DNA from: Thermoplasmatales archaeon JdFR-43 | GTDB lineage: Archaea; Thermoplasmatota; E2; UBA202; JdFR-43 | DNA: 8,975 bases | Assembly: GCA_002011355.1 (NCBI GenBank) | Contig: MTNE01000058.1 | Location: 1-8,975 of the forward strand | Reading direction: 5' to 3' | Shown: positions 1 through 6,385 of the stretch, in pieces | How the letters are laid out: every line of letters begins with the position of its first letter | How positions within the stretch are numbered: position 1 is the first letter of the stretch | Position numbers and translations under genes: made by a program | Notes under the pieces: generated by a model | Database searches by the model: none | The model's input: only the letters and a program-made list of their open reading frames with translations | Told to the model about the DNA's origin: nothing

Positions 1-261
1 GGAATGGTTTGGTGATGTACTTTTTCTTGAAGAGGTGAATAAAGTGGTTGTTTTTGGTTTAGAGTTGTTAGAGTTAAGATTTAAGTGGTGGTTTTGTAAG
101 GCCCTATTATTCTTATCCGTTCTCTTATCTGTTCCATCTGCTAAGCAATTCCTTGACTGTTCTTCGCACTTCCTTAGAATTTCCGTCGCTTCATAGATGT
201 TCTTCACAGCTTCATAGATGTTCTTCACATTATAAAGGAGAATATTGCAAAGCAATCTTTC
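1..261 (-). other. Ambiguous open frames at the left edge, possibly the tail of a decayed gene
   Basis: The minus strand is open from 261 to the window edge (87 codons, possible GTG start at 229). It begins with a helical stretch in which the heptapeptide VKNIYEA occurs twice, then turns into a low-complexity N/S/T/K-rich tail that does not look like a real protein. In the next minus frame the stretch SKEVRRTVKELLSRWNR ends at a TAA (125-127) and looks like a genuine amphipathic C-terminus. A single frameshift between about 160 and 190 would join the two into a coiled-coil tail. The plus strand is also open from 2 to a TAG at 194-196, with a protein-like first third (EWFGDVLFLEEVNKVVVFGL). 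I do not recognise any of these and cannot tell which, if any, is coding. The neighbouring insertion-sequence remnants make a broken gene plausible. Confidence 0.25.
188..229. repeat. Exact 21-bp tandem duplication
   Basis: Two identical, directly adjacent 21-bp units occupy 188-208 and 209-229. Each starts GCTTCATAG and ends TTCTTCACA. Read on the minus strand in the open frame, each unit encodes exactly one heptad, VKNIYEA, so the duplication preserves the reading frame and would lengthen a helix by two turns. The sequence is directly visible; any function is not. Confidence 0.9.
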
Positions 262-282
262 TTAATTATTGGGAGGTGTCAC

Positions 283-1322
283 CTATGTGAATCCCTCCTG
301 GGTATTTGGTAAAGGGGTAAAAAGCATTACCTCGGGTTGTACACCTCCTTTTTCTTTTAGCATGTGATAATGCATACGAGCATCTTTCTTGCAGTTGCTA
401 CGATTGCCACGTTATGCCCTTTCCTTCTTCTTATTCTCAGATAGAAGTTGCGTAGGTATTCGTCGTTCCTCACTGCTGCATTTGCACACTGCCAGATTCA
501 TCTTAAGAGTTTGGAGCCCTGCTTAGTCATATGGCCTCTTATCTCCTTATCTCCTGATTGCCTTATTGAGGGGCATAAGCCTGCGTAACTAACGCTTACG
601 TGGTTAGCAAAGCGATTTATGTCTCCTATTTCAGCTCTGATTAACAGGGCTGAGTAGTAGCTTATTCTGGCAGTCATTAGGAGGATTGCATCGTTATCTT
701 GCTTGGCTTTCTCTTGGATAATTTTGTCAATTCGCTTGATTTCCTCATTTATCTTATCGATTATTGAAAGGTTTGATTCCAAAAGGGTTCTGTCTGTTTC
801 TTGCAGATCCAGGTCATCCAAGAATTCTCTTCCCTTCTTTGTAAAAGGATTGATATCGCTTATTCTATTTCTCAACAGGATAGCATGTACCCTGTTCTTT
901 ATCCTGTTTCTGTCCTCTATTAGCGCTCTTTAGCTTGTTAGATCTCTTAACTCCCTCACTTTTTTGGTGGCGATACGATTCTGCTATAAGGTTTGTTCTC
1001 AACAAGTGGGCAAGCATCTTAGCATCCAAGGAGTCGTTCTATATCCTTGCTTCAGCTATTATTCTCGTCTTTGATGGATGGGCAAGCATTACATCCAAGT
1101 ATTTGTCCAGGATATCGTAGGCGAATCTGTAACTTCCTGTTGATTCTATAACTGCTTTTGAACCTCTGTATTTCCTTGCAAACTCTTGGAGTTCTTCATT
1201 AGATATCTTCCCCTCCTCTATTACCTCTCTTACTTCGTTTAAAACAGCCACGTAGGAGTTCTTTTGTGCATGTTTATTCCTATGTAGTACGGAACCGGAT
1301 ACTCACCTATTCGTGCTTCCAT
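283..1322 (-). pseudogene. IS110-family transposase pseudogene (DEDD type), multiply disrupted
   Basis: Reading fragments in order on the minus strand reconstructs an almost full-length IS110 transposase of about 346 codons, from ATG at 1322-1320 to TAG at 285-283. The N-terminal DEDD (RuvC-like) part gives YIGINMHKR, then VIESTGSYRFAYDIL, AHPSKTRIIAEARI and LDAKMLAHLLRTNLIAES. The middle gives ALIEDRNRIKNRVHAILLRN. The C-terminal transposase_20 part gives ISYYSALLIRAEIGDINRF, YAGLCPSIRQSGDKEIRGH and GSKLLR, followed by NFYLRIRRRKGHNVAIVATA and YHMLKEKGG. Lesions seen: a one-base loss near 1259, TAG at 1039-1041, a frameshift in the A-run at 961-966, TAA at 930-932, TGA at 498-500 (probably a former TGG), and a one-base loss near 383. 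The first catalytic Asp of the family (GID) is Asn here. The element is therefore an old, inactive relic. The two long ORFs at 498-875 and 1039-1251 are its fragments, not separate genes. Confidence 0.9.
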
Positions 1323-1411
1323 CACTGTCAGCGTCCTTCTGCCTGTTAAGTCAAAAACCGCTTTACAGCATGACACCCGCTAACTATGGCTTTGCTGCTT
1401 TCCGGTTAAAA
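1323..1411 (-). other. Non-coding upstream end of the IS110 element
   Basis: About 90 bases separate the IS110 transposase start from the next element. IS110-family elements lack long terminal inverted repeats, and a non-coding end commonly encodes a bridge (seek) RNA that guides recombination. This stretch is where the upstream end and any such RNA would lie. I see no convincing extended hairpin or clear boundary, so the assignment rests only on position. Confidence 0.3.
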
Positions 1412-1744
1412 GGGTTCACATGTGGTCAAAATAACAAAAAATAAATAACAGAGATACAATCCATGCAGTCCACACTCCACCAGCTAATAGAGGAAATCAA
1501 ACCTACAAAAGTTTTTTGGATGAACAAAAAAGATGTTAAAATTAAGATCCCCTCGAACGAAGTTTGGGAGCACCGTGTTACGCACGTGTGAACGTCCTAG
1601 AGAGCCTGTTTTCCTCATTGAAAGAGAGGATAAAGAGGTTTCATAACAGGTTTCCCTTCAACAGTTCTTTTGAGTCTGTTCAGAGCTGGCTGGAGAGTTT
1701 TATGGCTCTTTATAATTATTGGAGGTGGTTATCTTGACAGTCCC
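1412..1744 (+). mobile_element. Internally deleted IS6-like (DDE) insertion-sequence remnant
   Basis: The element of about 330 bp is framed by imperfect inverted repeats. The left end starts GGGTT and continues to GTGGTCAAAATAAC (1422-1435). The right end, read inward on the minus strand from 1744, is GGGACTGTCAAGATAAC. The shared core is TCAA-A/G-ATAAC, with GGG at both outer tips. Between them lie the start and the end of a transposase with the catalytic centre missing. An intact element of this type would be roughly 0.7-1 kb, so an internal deletion is inferred. I found no clear target-site duplication, and the exact ends are uncertain by a few bases. Confidence 0.6.
1463..1737 (+). pseudogene. 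Fused N- and C-terminal fragments of a DDE transposase
   Basis: From ATG at 1463 the frame reads MQSTLHQLIEEIKPTKVFW and continues to EVWEHRVTHV before a TGA. An extra base near 1590 shifts to the frame NVLESLFSSLKERIKRFHNR, continuing to SWLESFMALYNYWRWLS and a TGA at 1735-1737. The second part matches the C-terminal end of IS6/IS240-like DDE transposases: a Glu (the presumed catalytic E) ahead of a helix with SLKERIK, then the YN..R signature. The first part looks like an N-terminal leader. The zinc-finger-like region and both catalytic Asp residues are absent, so an internal deletion plus a frameshift has destroyed the gene. Family assignment is from motif memory; another DDE family with a similar tail is possible. 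Confidence 0.6.
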
Positions 1745-1938
1745 AATTATTGGATTCCTCTTTCTTTTCTATATTTCTCTTCGAGTTCTTCATTTGGAAT
1801 ATTTGATGAACTTAGTTCTCGTTGATATGTTAAATATTGATTTTCAAGATAAATAAGTTTTGATCAAATTTTTGTTATTGGATGTGAGTTTGAAAATTGA
1901 CCATAGCTTAACTATCTCTGGAAAACGATTGCCGAAAA
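1745..1938. other. AT-rich intergenic stretch with no gene
   Basis: Between the insertion-sequence remnant and the gcdH promoter there is AT-rich sequence with no convincing coding frame. An in-frame upstream TTG at 1860 would extend GcdH by 41 residues, but those residues resemble nothing at the start of this family and the gcdH promoter lies inside that extension. The motif AATTATTGG occurs at 1714-1722, 1745-1753 and 264-272; in DNA this AT-rich it may be chance. Confidence 0.6.
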
Positions 1939-1948
1939 TTTTATATAC
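1933..1948 (+). promoter_or_regulatory. Archaeal BRE/TATA promoter of the gcdH-sucCD operon
   Basis: A purine-rich B-recognition element, CGAAAA (1933-1938), runs directly into a TATA box, TTTTATATAC (1939-1948). Transcription would start about 25 bases downstream, near 1970, leaving a leader of about a dozen bases before the ATG at 1983. This geometry is one reason to prefer that start codon. Confidence 0.75.
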
Positions 1949-1972
1949 TACTTCTAAAAAACGGATTAGATT

Positions 1973-1979
1973 GGGGGAT
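1973..1979 (+). promoter_or_regulatory. Shine-Dalgarno for gcdH; decides the start at 1983
   Basis: GGGGGAT sits five bases (counted from the G run) before the ATG at 1983-1985. It is the only purine-rich ribosome-binding candidate near the gene's beginning and supports this ATG over the upstream TTG at 1860. Confidence 0.7.
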
Positions 1980-1982
1980 ATA

Positions 1983-3200
1983 ATGCCATTCAGAGGTGTA
2001 GATTTTTACAATATTGATGAACTTTTAACAGATGAGGAAAGACTTGTTAGAAGTTCTGTTAGGGAGTTCCTTGAAAAAGAGGTTGAACCCCTTGTAATTG
2101 ATGCATGGCATGAAGAGAGACCCCTCGACTTCAGGAAACTTGGCAAAAAATTTGGTGAAATGGGAATGCTTGGCGCTTTCATTCCAGAAGATTATGAATG
2201 TCCTGGAATGAACTACACGACTTTTGGTATAATTTGCCAAGAAGTTGAGAGAGTTGACAGTGCATTAAGGAGTTTCATTGCTGTCACCTCAGGACTTGTG
2301 ATGTACCCAATATGGAGATATGGAAATGAAGAACAGAAGAAAAAGTATCTCCCAAAACTTGCAAGTGGTGAGATAATCGGATGCTTTGGTCTTACCGAGC
2401 CAAATCATGGGAGCGATCCTAGAAGTATAGAAACCACATGTAAAAGAGACGGGGATGAGTGGGTAATTAATGGATCAAAAACATGGATAACGGAAGCTGA
2501 CATTGCTGATATAGCTATAGTCTGGGCAAGAGATGTGGACGATAGCAGAATAAAGGGCTTCATTGTTGAAAAAGGAACTAAAGGATTTTCTCAGCAGGCT
2601 ATAACCAAGAAAGGTTCAATGAGGGCTGGAGGCGTTGGTGAACTTGCTTTTGTCAATTGCAGAGTTCCGGAGGAGCAGAGATTACCTGATGCAAGAGGAC
2701 TCGGAGCTCCTTTAAACTGTCTTGATCAGGCCAGATATGGTATATCATGGGGAGCAATAGGTGCTGCCATGGATTGCTATGAAACTGCACTTAATTATGT
2801 TAAGGAAAGAAAGCAGTTTGGAGTGCCCTTAGCATCCTTTCAGCTTGTTCAGGAGAAGCTTGCGTACATGCTCATTGAGATAACGAAGGCTCAGCTCATC
2901 TCATGGAGGCTTGGAAGACTTATGGATGAGGGTAAGGCAACAACAGAGCAGATATCACTTGCAAAGAAGAACAATGTTAAAATTGCAAGGGAAATTGCAA
3001 GACTTGCAAGAGAACTCCTAGGGGCAAACGGTGTTAGCTTGGATTATTCCCCAATTAGGCATATGGCAAACATTGAGTCTGTCTACACCTACGAGGGAAC
3101 AGACGACATTCACACGTTGATCTTGGGAAGAGCGATAACAGGGATTCAAGCATTCAGAAGAGAGATAATAACAAAGCGAGATGGCTATGAGACTGCATGA
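1983..3200 (+). CDS. gcdH: Glutaryl-CoA dehydrogenase (acyl-CoA dehydrogenase family)
   Basis: This FAD enzyme oxidises glutaryl-CoA and decarboxylates it to crotonyl-CoA and CO2, passing electrons to an electron-transfer flavoprotein or ferredoxin-linked acceptor in the cytoplasm. From ATG 1983 it has 405 residues, the normal family length. The N-terminal helical domain runs to about residue 130, the middle beta domain to about 240, and the C-terminal four-helix domain to the end. Visible signatures are EVERVDSALRS (87-97), CFGLTEPNHGSDP (134-146), INGSKTWIT (162-170), CLDQARYGISWGAIGAA (246-262) and YTYEGTDDIHTLILGRAITG (368-387). Glu371 is the expected catalytic base. Glu89, Arg96, Ser97 and Tyr370 match positions conserved in decarboxylating enzymes (human Glu87, Arg94, Ser95 and Tyr369 by recalled numbering), which argues against the non-decarboxylating variant. 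The gene overlaps the next one by 20 nt, implying translational coupling. In this lineage the likely context is breakdown of aromatic compounds via benzoyl-CoA, or of lysine/tryptophan. Confidence 0.9.
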   Translation: MPFRGVDFYNIDELLTDEERLVRSSVREFLEKEVEPLVIDAWHEERPLDFRKLGKKFGEMGMLGAFIPEDYECPGMNYTTFGIICQEVERVDSALRSFIAVTSGLVMYPIWRYGNEEQKKKYLPKLASGEIIGCFGLTEPNHGSDPRSIETTCKRDGDEWVINGSKTWITEADIADIAIVWARDVDDSRIKGFIVEKGTKGFSQQAITKKGSMRAGGVGELAFVNCRVPEEQRLPDARGLGAPLNCLDQARYGISWGAIGAAMDCYETALNYVKERKQFGVPLASFQLVQEKLAYMLIEITKAQLISWRLGRLMDEGKATTEQISLAKKNNVKIAREIARLARELLGANGVSLDYSPIRHMANIESVYTYEGTDDIHTLILGRAITGIQAFRREIITKRDGYETA

Positions 3201-4341
3201 ATATCAAGCCAAGCGGATTTTTTCTAAGCATGGGATCAGAGTTCCAAAGGGAGAGATAGCTGAAACTCCCGAAAAAACGAGAGAAATAGCCCAGAAACTT
3301 GGCGGCAGAGTAGTGTTGAAAGCCCAAGTTCTGGTTGGGGGCAGAGGAAAGGCAGGAGGAATAAAAAAAGCAGAAAGTCCAGATGAAGCAGAAAAAATAG
3401 CTTCTCAGCTTTTGGGCAGCATGATAAAGGGGCATAAGGTGGAAAAGGTTCTGGTAGAGGAAGCGTTGGACATTAAAAAAGAATACTATGTTGGGTATAT
3501 TATTGACAAAAACAGGCGAACGCCGGCAATAATCTTTAGCAAAATTGGAGGAATGGATATTGAAGAAGTCGCTGCAAAACATCCCGAAGAGATACACAGA
3601 ATTTACTTTGATCCTTTATGGGGGCTGCAGGACTACCAAGTAAGGACAGCTCTGTTTAAAGCTGGCTTTAGCAAAGAAGAATATTCTGAAATGTTTAGAA
3701 TCATAAAGACGCTTTATGAAATAGCATTCAAATACGAGGCTGAGCTCGCAGAAATAAACCCTCTCGTTATAACGAGCAATGGATTTGTTGCTGCGGATGC
3801 TAGGCTGAATGTTGATGACAATGCACTATACCGCCACCCTGAGCTTGAAAGTCTGAGAGATGCAACGGAAGTTGACGATCTTGAGAGAGAAGCAAGATTG
3901 AAGGGATTGAATTATGTCAGACTTAGCGGGGAGATAGGAATCATTGCAAATGGTGCTGGTTTAGCAATGACAACAATGGATCTGATAAACATCATGGGCG
4001 GTAAGCCAGCAAACTTCCTCGATACTGGCGGAGGACTCGCTGACCCTACAAAAATGAAAATGTGTCTGGAGCATGTGATTAAGGATGAGAATGTGAAGGT
4101 CGTTTTCATTAACATCTTCGCAGAGATTACTAGATGCGAGAAGGTTGCGGAAGGAATAATTCTTGCCCTTGAGGAGACGAACAGAAAAATTCCACTTGTG
4201 ATAAAATTGGTGGGAACGAATGAAGAACTCGGTAAAAAAATGCTTAGGGAGTATGCTGAGAGAAGCAATGCAGAGATCCATTTTGTCGATAGCGTTGAGG
4301 AAGGGGCGAGAAAAGCAGTTGAGTTGTCGAAGGAGGTGTAA
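3181..4341 (+). CDS. sucC: SucC-like beta subunit of an ADP-forming acyl-CoA synthetase (divergent)
   Basis: This is the nucleotide-binding beta subunit of a succinyl-CoA-synthetase-type enzyme, which interconverts a carboxylate, CoA and ATP with acyl-CoA, ADP and phosphate. At 386 residues it has the normal length. An ATP-grasp domain fills about residues 1-235, with [16 protein letters not shown] (47-62) and the metal-binding EINPLV (191-196) and ADAR (205-208). The CoA-ligase domain follows, with [13 protein letters not shown] (257-269) and [13 protein letters not shown] (273-285). The normally near-invariant NIFGGITRC loop, at the N-terminus of the helix facing the phosphohistidine and substrate, reads NIFAEITRC (311-319). 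That is an unusual change at the active site and a reason to doubt plain succinate specificity. The start lies inside gcdH; ATG 3187 (MRLHEYQAK) is an equally good candidate because relatives begin there. It ends 2 nt before the alpha subunit gene. Confidence 0.85.
   Translation: MAMRLHEYQAKRIFSKHGIRVPKGEIAETPEKTREIAQKLGGRVVLKAQVLVGGRGKAGGIKKAESPDEAEKIASQLLGSMIKGHKVEKVLVEEALDIKKEYYVGYIIDKNRRTPAIIFSKIGGMDIEEVAAKHPEEIHRIYFDPLWGLQDYQVRTALFKAGFSKEEYSEMFRIIKTLYEIAFKYEAELAEINPLVITSNGFVAADARLNVDDNALYRHPELESLRDATEVDDLEREARLKGLNYVRLSGEIGIIANGAGLAMTTMDLINIMGGKPANFLDTGGGLADPTKMKMCLEHVIKDENVKVVFINIFAEITRCEKVAEGIILALEETNRKIPLVIKLVGTNEELGKKMLREYAERSNAEIHFVDSVEEGARKAVELSKEV
4331..4338 (+). promoter_or_regulatory. 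Strong Shine-Dalgarno for the alpha subunit gene
   Basis: AGGAGGTG lies within the last codons of the beta-subunit gene and five bases before the ATG at 4344. It is close to a perfect complement of the archaeal 16S 3' end and is consistent with coupled, equimolar production of the two subunits. Confidence 0.85.
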
Positions 4342-4343
4342 AA

Positions 4344-5207
4344 ATGGCGATTCTAGTAGATGAAAATACTAGAGTCATTGTTCAGGGTATTACTGGTTTT
4401 CAGGGAAACTTCCAAACAAAGAGAATGCTCGATTATGGCACAAAAGTTGTTGGTGGTGTTTCGCCTGGCAAGGGTGGAAGCACTGTGCATGGTGTTCCCG
4501 TTTTCAACACGGTAGAGGAAGTGGTTGACGCAACGGATGCAAATACCTCCATAATCTATGTCCCTGCAAAGTTCGCATATGATGCCATTCTTGAAGCTCT
4601 GGATGCAGGCTTGGATTTGGTCGTGAGCGTTACTGAAGGCATACCTCTTTACGATGAGATGAAGATTCAGAAAAAGCTGAGAGAAGTGAATTCAAAGCTT
4701 CTTGGCCCGAATTGCCCTGGAGTTATAAGTCCTGGCAAATCAAAGGTTGGTTTGCTGCCTGATAGAAGTTTCACCCCTGGCAATATTGGTATAGTTTCGA
4801 GAAGTGGAACACTGACTTATCAGATTGCAGAAAATCTCACAAAGGCTGGAATTGGCCAGTCCACTGTAGTTGGTATTGGTGGCGATGCATTGCCAGGTTT
4901 GACTTTCGTAGATATTTTGCAAATGTTTGAAGAAGATGATGAAACCAAAGCAGTAGTTCTTGTTGGCGAGATAGGTGGGACAGCAGAGGAGGAGGCTGCA
5001 AAATTTTTAAAAAAGATGTCAAAACCAGTTATTGCATTTATAGCTGGCAAAACTGCTCCACCAGGCAAGAGAATGGGCCATGCAGGAGCGATAATTGAAG
5101 GGAACACTGGGACAGCTGAATCAAAGATTAACGCGTTGAAGGATGCCGGAGCAATAATTGCTGAAACGCTGTTAGACATTGTCAACAAAGTAAAAAAGAT
5201 GATTTGA
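4344..5207 (+). CDS. sucD: SucD-like alpha subunit of an ADP-forming acyl-CoA synthetase (divergent)
   Basis: This subunit binds CoA and carries the histidine that is transiently phosphorylated during acyl-CoA synthesis or cleavage. It has 287 residues, the family norm. A Rossmann CoA-binding domain opens with [13 protein letters not shown] (13-25) and [15 protein letters not shown] (31-45). The ligase domain contains [12 protein letters not shown] (121-132), VSRSGTLTY (151-159), [11 protein letters not shown] (171-181), [13 protein letters not shown] (208-220) and KRMGHAGAI (242-250). The active-site His is at 246, the same number as in the E. coli enzyme, and Glu209 that supports it is present. 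Departures from consensus include Gln for His in GNFQT (usually GTFHT), Gln160 after TLTY (usually Glu), GGDALPG for GGDPIPG, and [10 protein letters not shown] for TEGIPVLDM. With the altered loop in the beta subunit these suggest a paralog with shifted substrate choice. Catalysis itself should be intact. Confidence 0.87.
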   Translation: MAILVDENTRVIVQGITGFQGNFQTKRMLDYGTKVVGGVSPGKGGSTVHGVPVFNTVEEVVDATDANTSIIYVPAKFAYDAILEALDAGLDLVVSVTEGIPLYDEMKIQKKLREVNSKLLGPNCPGVISPGKSKVGLLPDRSFTPGNIGIVSRSGTLTYQIAENLTKAGIGQSTVVGIGGDALPGLTFVDILQMFEEDDETKAVVLVGEIGGTAEEEAAKFLKKMSKPVIAFIAGKTAPPGKRMGHAGAIIEGNTGTAESKINALKDAGAIIAETLLDIVNKVKKMI

Positions 5208-5250
5208 TGAATAAAATAGCGAGATGATTTCCTTAATGTAATTTCAAAAA

Positions 5251-6264
5251 ATGGATAAACTAAAATACCTTAATTTAGGTATTATAAAGGAAATGAACAG
5301 AATTATTGCTGAGATCTTGAACATTCTAGCAGATGCCGAGACGGGATTGAGTTCTCAGGAGATAGCTGTTGAGCTGAAAATGAGAGGGATTAAGCTTGAA
5401 CCCCGAACAGTCAGATATCACCTTACTAAACTTGAAAAAATTGGCCTGATACGGAAAGGGACCAATGGAAAAAGAATTATCACAAAACGCGGTTTAGAAG
5501 AACTCAGACAGAAAAGTGTTTTTGAAAGACTTGGAGAATTCTCGGAAAGAATTGAATACAATATATTTTTCTGCACATTTGACATTTACACGTTGAAGGG
5601 AACTGTTCCAACAAATGTGGCAATCATTGACAAAAAACATTCTGACAGAGCTCTTGAAATTCTTTCAGAAATTTCTGATTCAACTGTTCTCATCTCAAAT
5701 CTTATTGCTGTAGCTGATGAGAACGAGAATTTTGGGGGAATCATGATACCCAAAGGAAAATTCGGGATAGCTACGATTTCAAACACGATATATGATGTGA
5801 TGACAAGATCAGCTGGAGTATTTATGACTGCTGAATATGCAGGATTGTTACATTTCGAGAATTTCAGGCCCCAGGGGTTTACAGAGCTGATAAGCTATGC
5901 AGGAACTACTCTAAGCCCTGGATGGCTATTTTTAAAATCAGGCTTGACATCGGTATACAGAGCAATCAGAAAAGGTAGAGGCGAAACCATTATTGCAATT
6001 AGAAGTTTCAGTAAACATGCTGTTGATATTGTCATAGAAGAGATTGGGATTGCAAAGACAAAAGGAATTGGAGGGGTAATATCAATATCATACCCGTCAG
6101 ACAGGGTGTTCAGTCTCCCACCAGGAACAAAAGCGAGACTGATTGTTTCAGCGGGGTTAAACTATCTCGCACCTTTACATGAGCTTGGACTTGATGTCGA
6201 GCTGAGAATAAACGAGGCTTTTATAGATTTTAGGGAATTCAAATCCCCTGAAGAAATTATTTAA
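5251..6264 (+). CDS. NrpR-type transcriptional regulator, one DUF128 domain
   Basis: The protein (337 residues) has an N-terminal winged helix (about 16-85, with GLSSQEIAVELKMRG and PRTVRYHLTKLEKIGLIRKG) followed by one DUF128/NRD domain (about 100-330). Diagnostic stretches are PKGKFGIATISNTIYDVM (167-184), FTELISYAGTTLSPGWLF (210-227), SGLTSVYRAIRKGRGE (230-245) and GLNYLAPLHELGLDVE (302-317). In methanogens NrpR represses nitrogen-assimilation genes and is released by 2-oxoglutarate; several of those proteins carry two such domains. Here a single domain sits 43 nt after an acyl-CoA synthetase operon, so it may control these genes and bind a related dicarboxylate (inference). An internal ATG at 5296 (MNRIIAEILNIL) is a possible true start, giving 322 residues. 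An inverted repeat would then lie just before it. Neither start has a well-placed Shine-Dalgarno. Confidence 0.8.
   Translation: MDKLKYLNLGIIKEMNRIIAEILNILADAETGLSSQEIAVELKMRGIKLEPRTVRYHLTKLEKIGLIRKGTNGKRIITKRGLEELRQKSVFERLGEFSERIEYNIFFCTFDIYTLKGTVPTNVAIIDKKHSDRALEILSEISDSTVLISNLIAVADENENFGGIMIPKGKFGIATISNTIYDVMTRSAGVFMTAEYAGLLHFENFRPQGFTELISYAGTTLSPGWLFLKSGLTSVYRAIRKGRGETIIAIRSFSKHAVDIVIEEIGIAKTKGIGGVISISYPSDRVFSLPPGTKARLIVSAGLNYLAPLHELGLDVELRINEAFIDFREFKSPEEII
5264..5283. promoter_or_regulatory. Inverted repeat AATACCT-N6-AGGTATT, possible operator
   Basis: Perfect 7-bp arms, AATACCT (5264-5270) and AGGTATT (5277-5283), are separated by TAATTT. It lies within the first codons of the regulator if that starts at 5251, or 12 nt upstream if it starts at 5296. 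NrpR operators known from methanogens are inverted repeats with a similar six-base spacer (GGAA-N6-TTCC type), so autoregulation is conceivable, although the arm sequence differs. I did not find a second copy at the gcdH promoter. Confidence 0.35.
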
Positions 6265-6385
6265 TGTTATATTTTGATGTTATTTTTCCGGGAAAGTTTA
6301 TAATTTGTATTAATCATCAATACAATTCAAATCTTTTGATAAATTTTATTTCTTTACTCCTGAGGTCAGAGGGAAAAATCCTAGA
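6265..6385. other. AT-rich intergenic region with an inverted repeat (6305-6325)
   Basis: After the regulator stop there is no gene for about 120 bases. TTGTATT (6305-6311) and AATACAA (6319-6325) form perfect 7-bp arms around a seven-base loop, followed by T-rich sequence (6326-6357). This could end the operon transcript or be a protein-binding site. A short palindrome, TTTCC-G-GGAAA, lies just before it (6285-6295). Confidence 0.4.

Noticed and set aside
188..229. CRISPR array
   Set aside because: Only two directly adjacent copies without spacers.
498..875. Stand-alone 125-residue minus-strand gene
   Set aside because: It is the C-terminal piece of the disrupted IS110 transposase, continuing in frame past the TAA at 930-932 and the TGA at 498-500.
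703..1120. Two plus-strand ORFs (703-933, 935-1120)
   Set aside because: They are antisense shadows of the IS110 coding frames and have no protein-like character.
1714..1753. AATTATTGG copies as a target-site duplication of the DDE remnant
   Set aside because: One copy lies inside the element and none flanks the left end; in AT-rich DNA a nine-base match is weak evidence.
1860..1982. Upstream TTG start extending GcdH by 41 residues
   Set aside because: The extension contains the promoter TATA box, resembles no family member, and the ATG at 1983 has a good Shine-Dalgarno and gives the usual length.
3154..5188. Several minus-strand ORFs opposite sucC and sucD
   Set aside because: All lie antisense to strongly conserved coding sequence; their composition (S, F, I, P rich) is typical of shadows.
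6336..6340. TTGAT as a transposon-associated motif marking the TnpB element's left end
   Set aside because: A five-base match is expected by chance here, and the element's left boundary cannot be defined.
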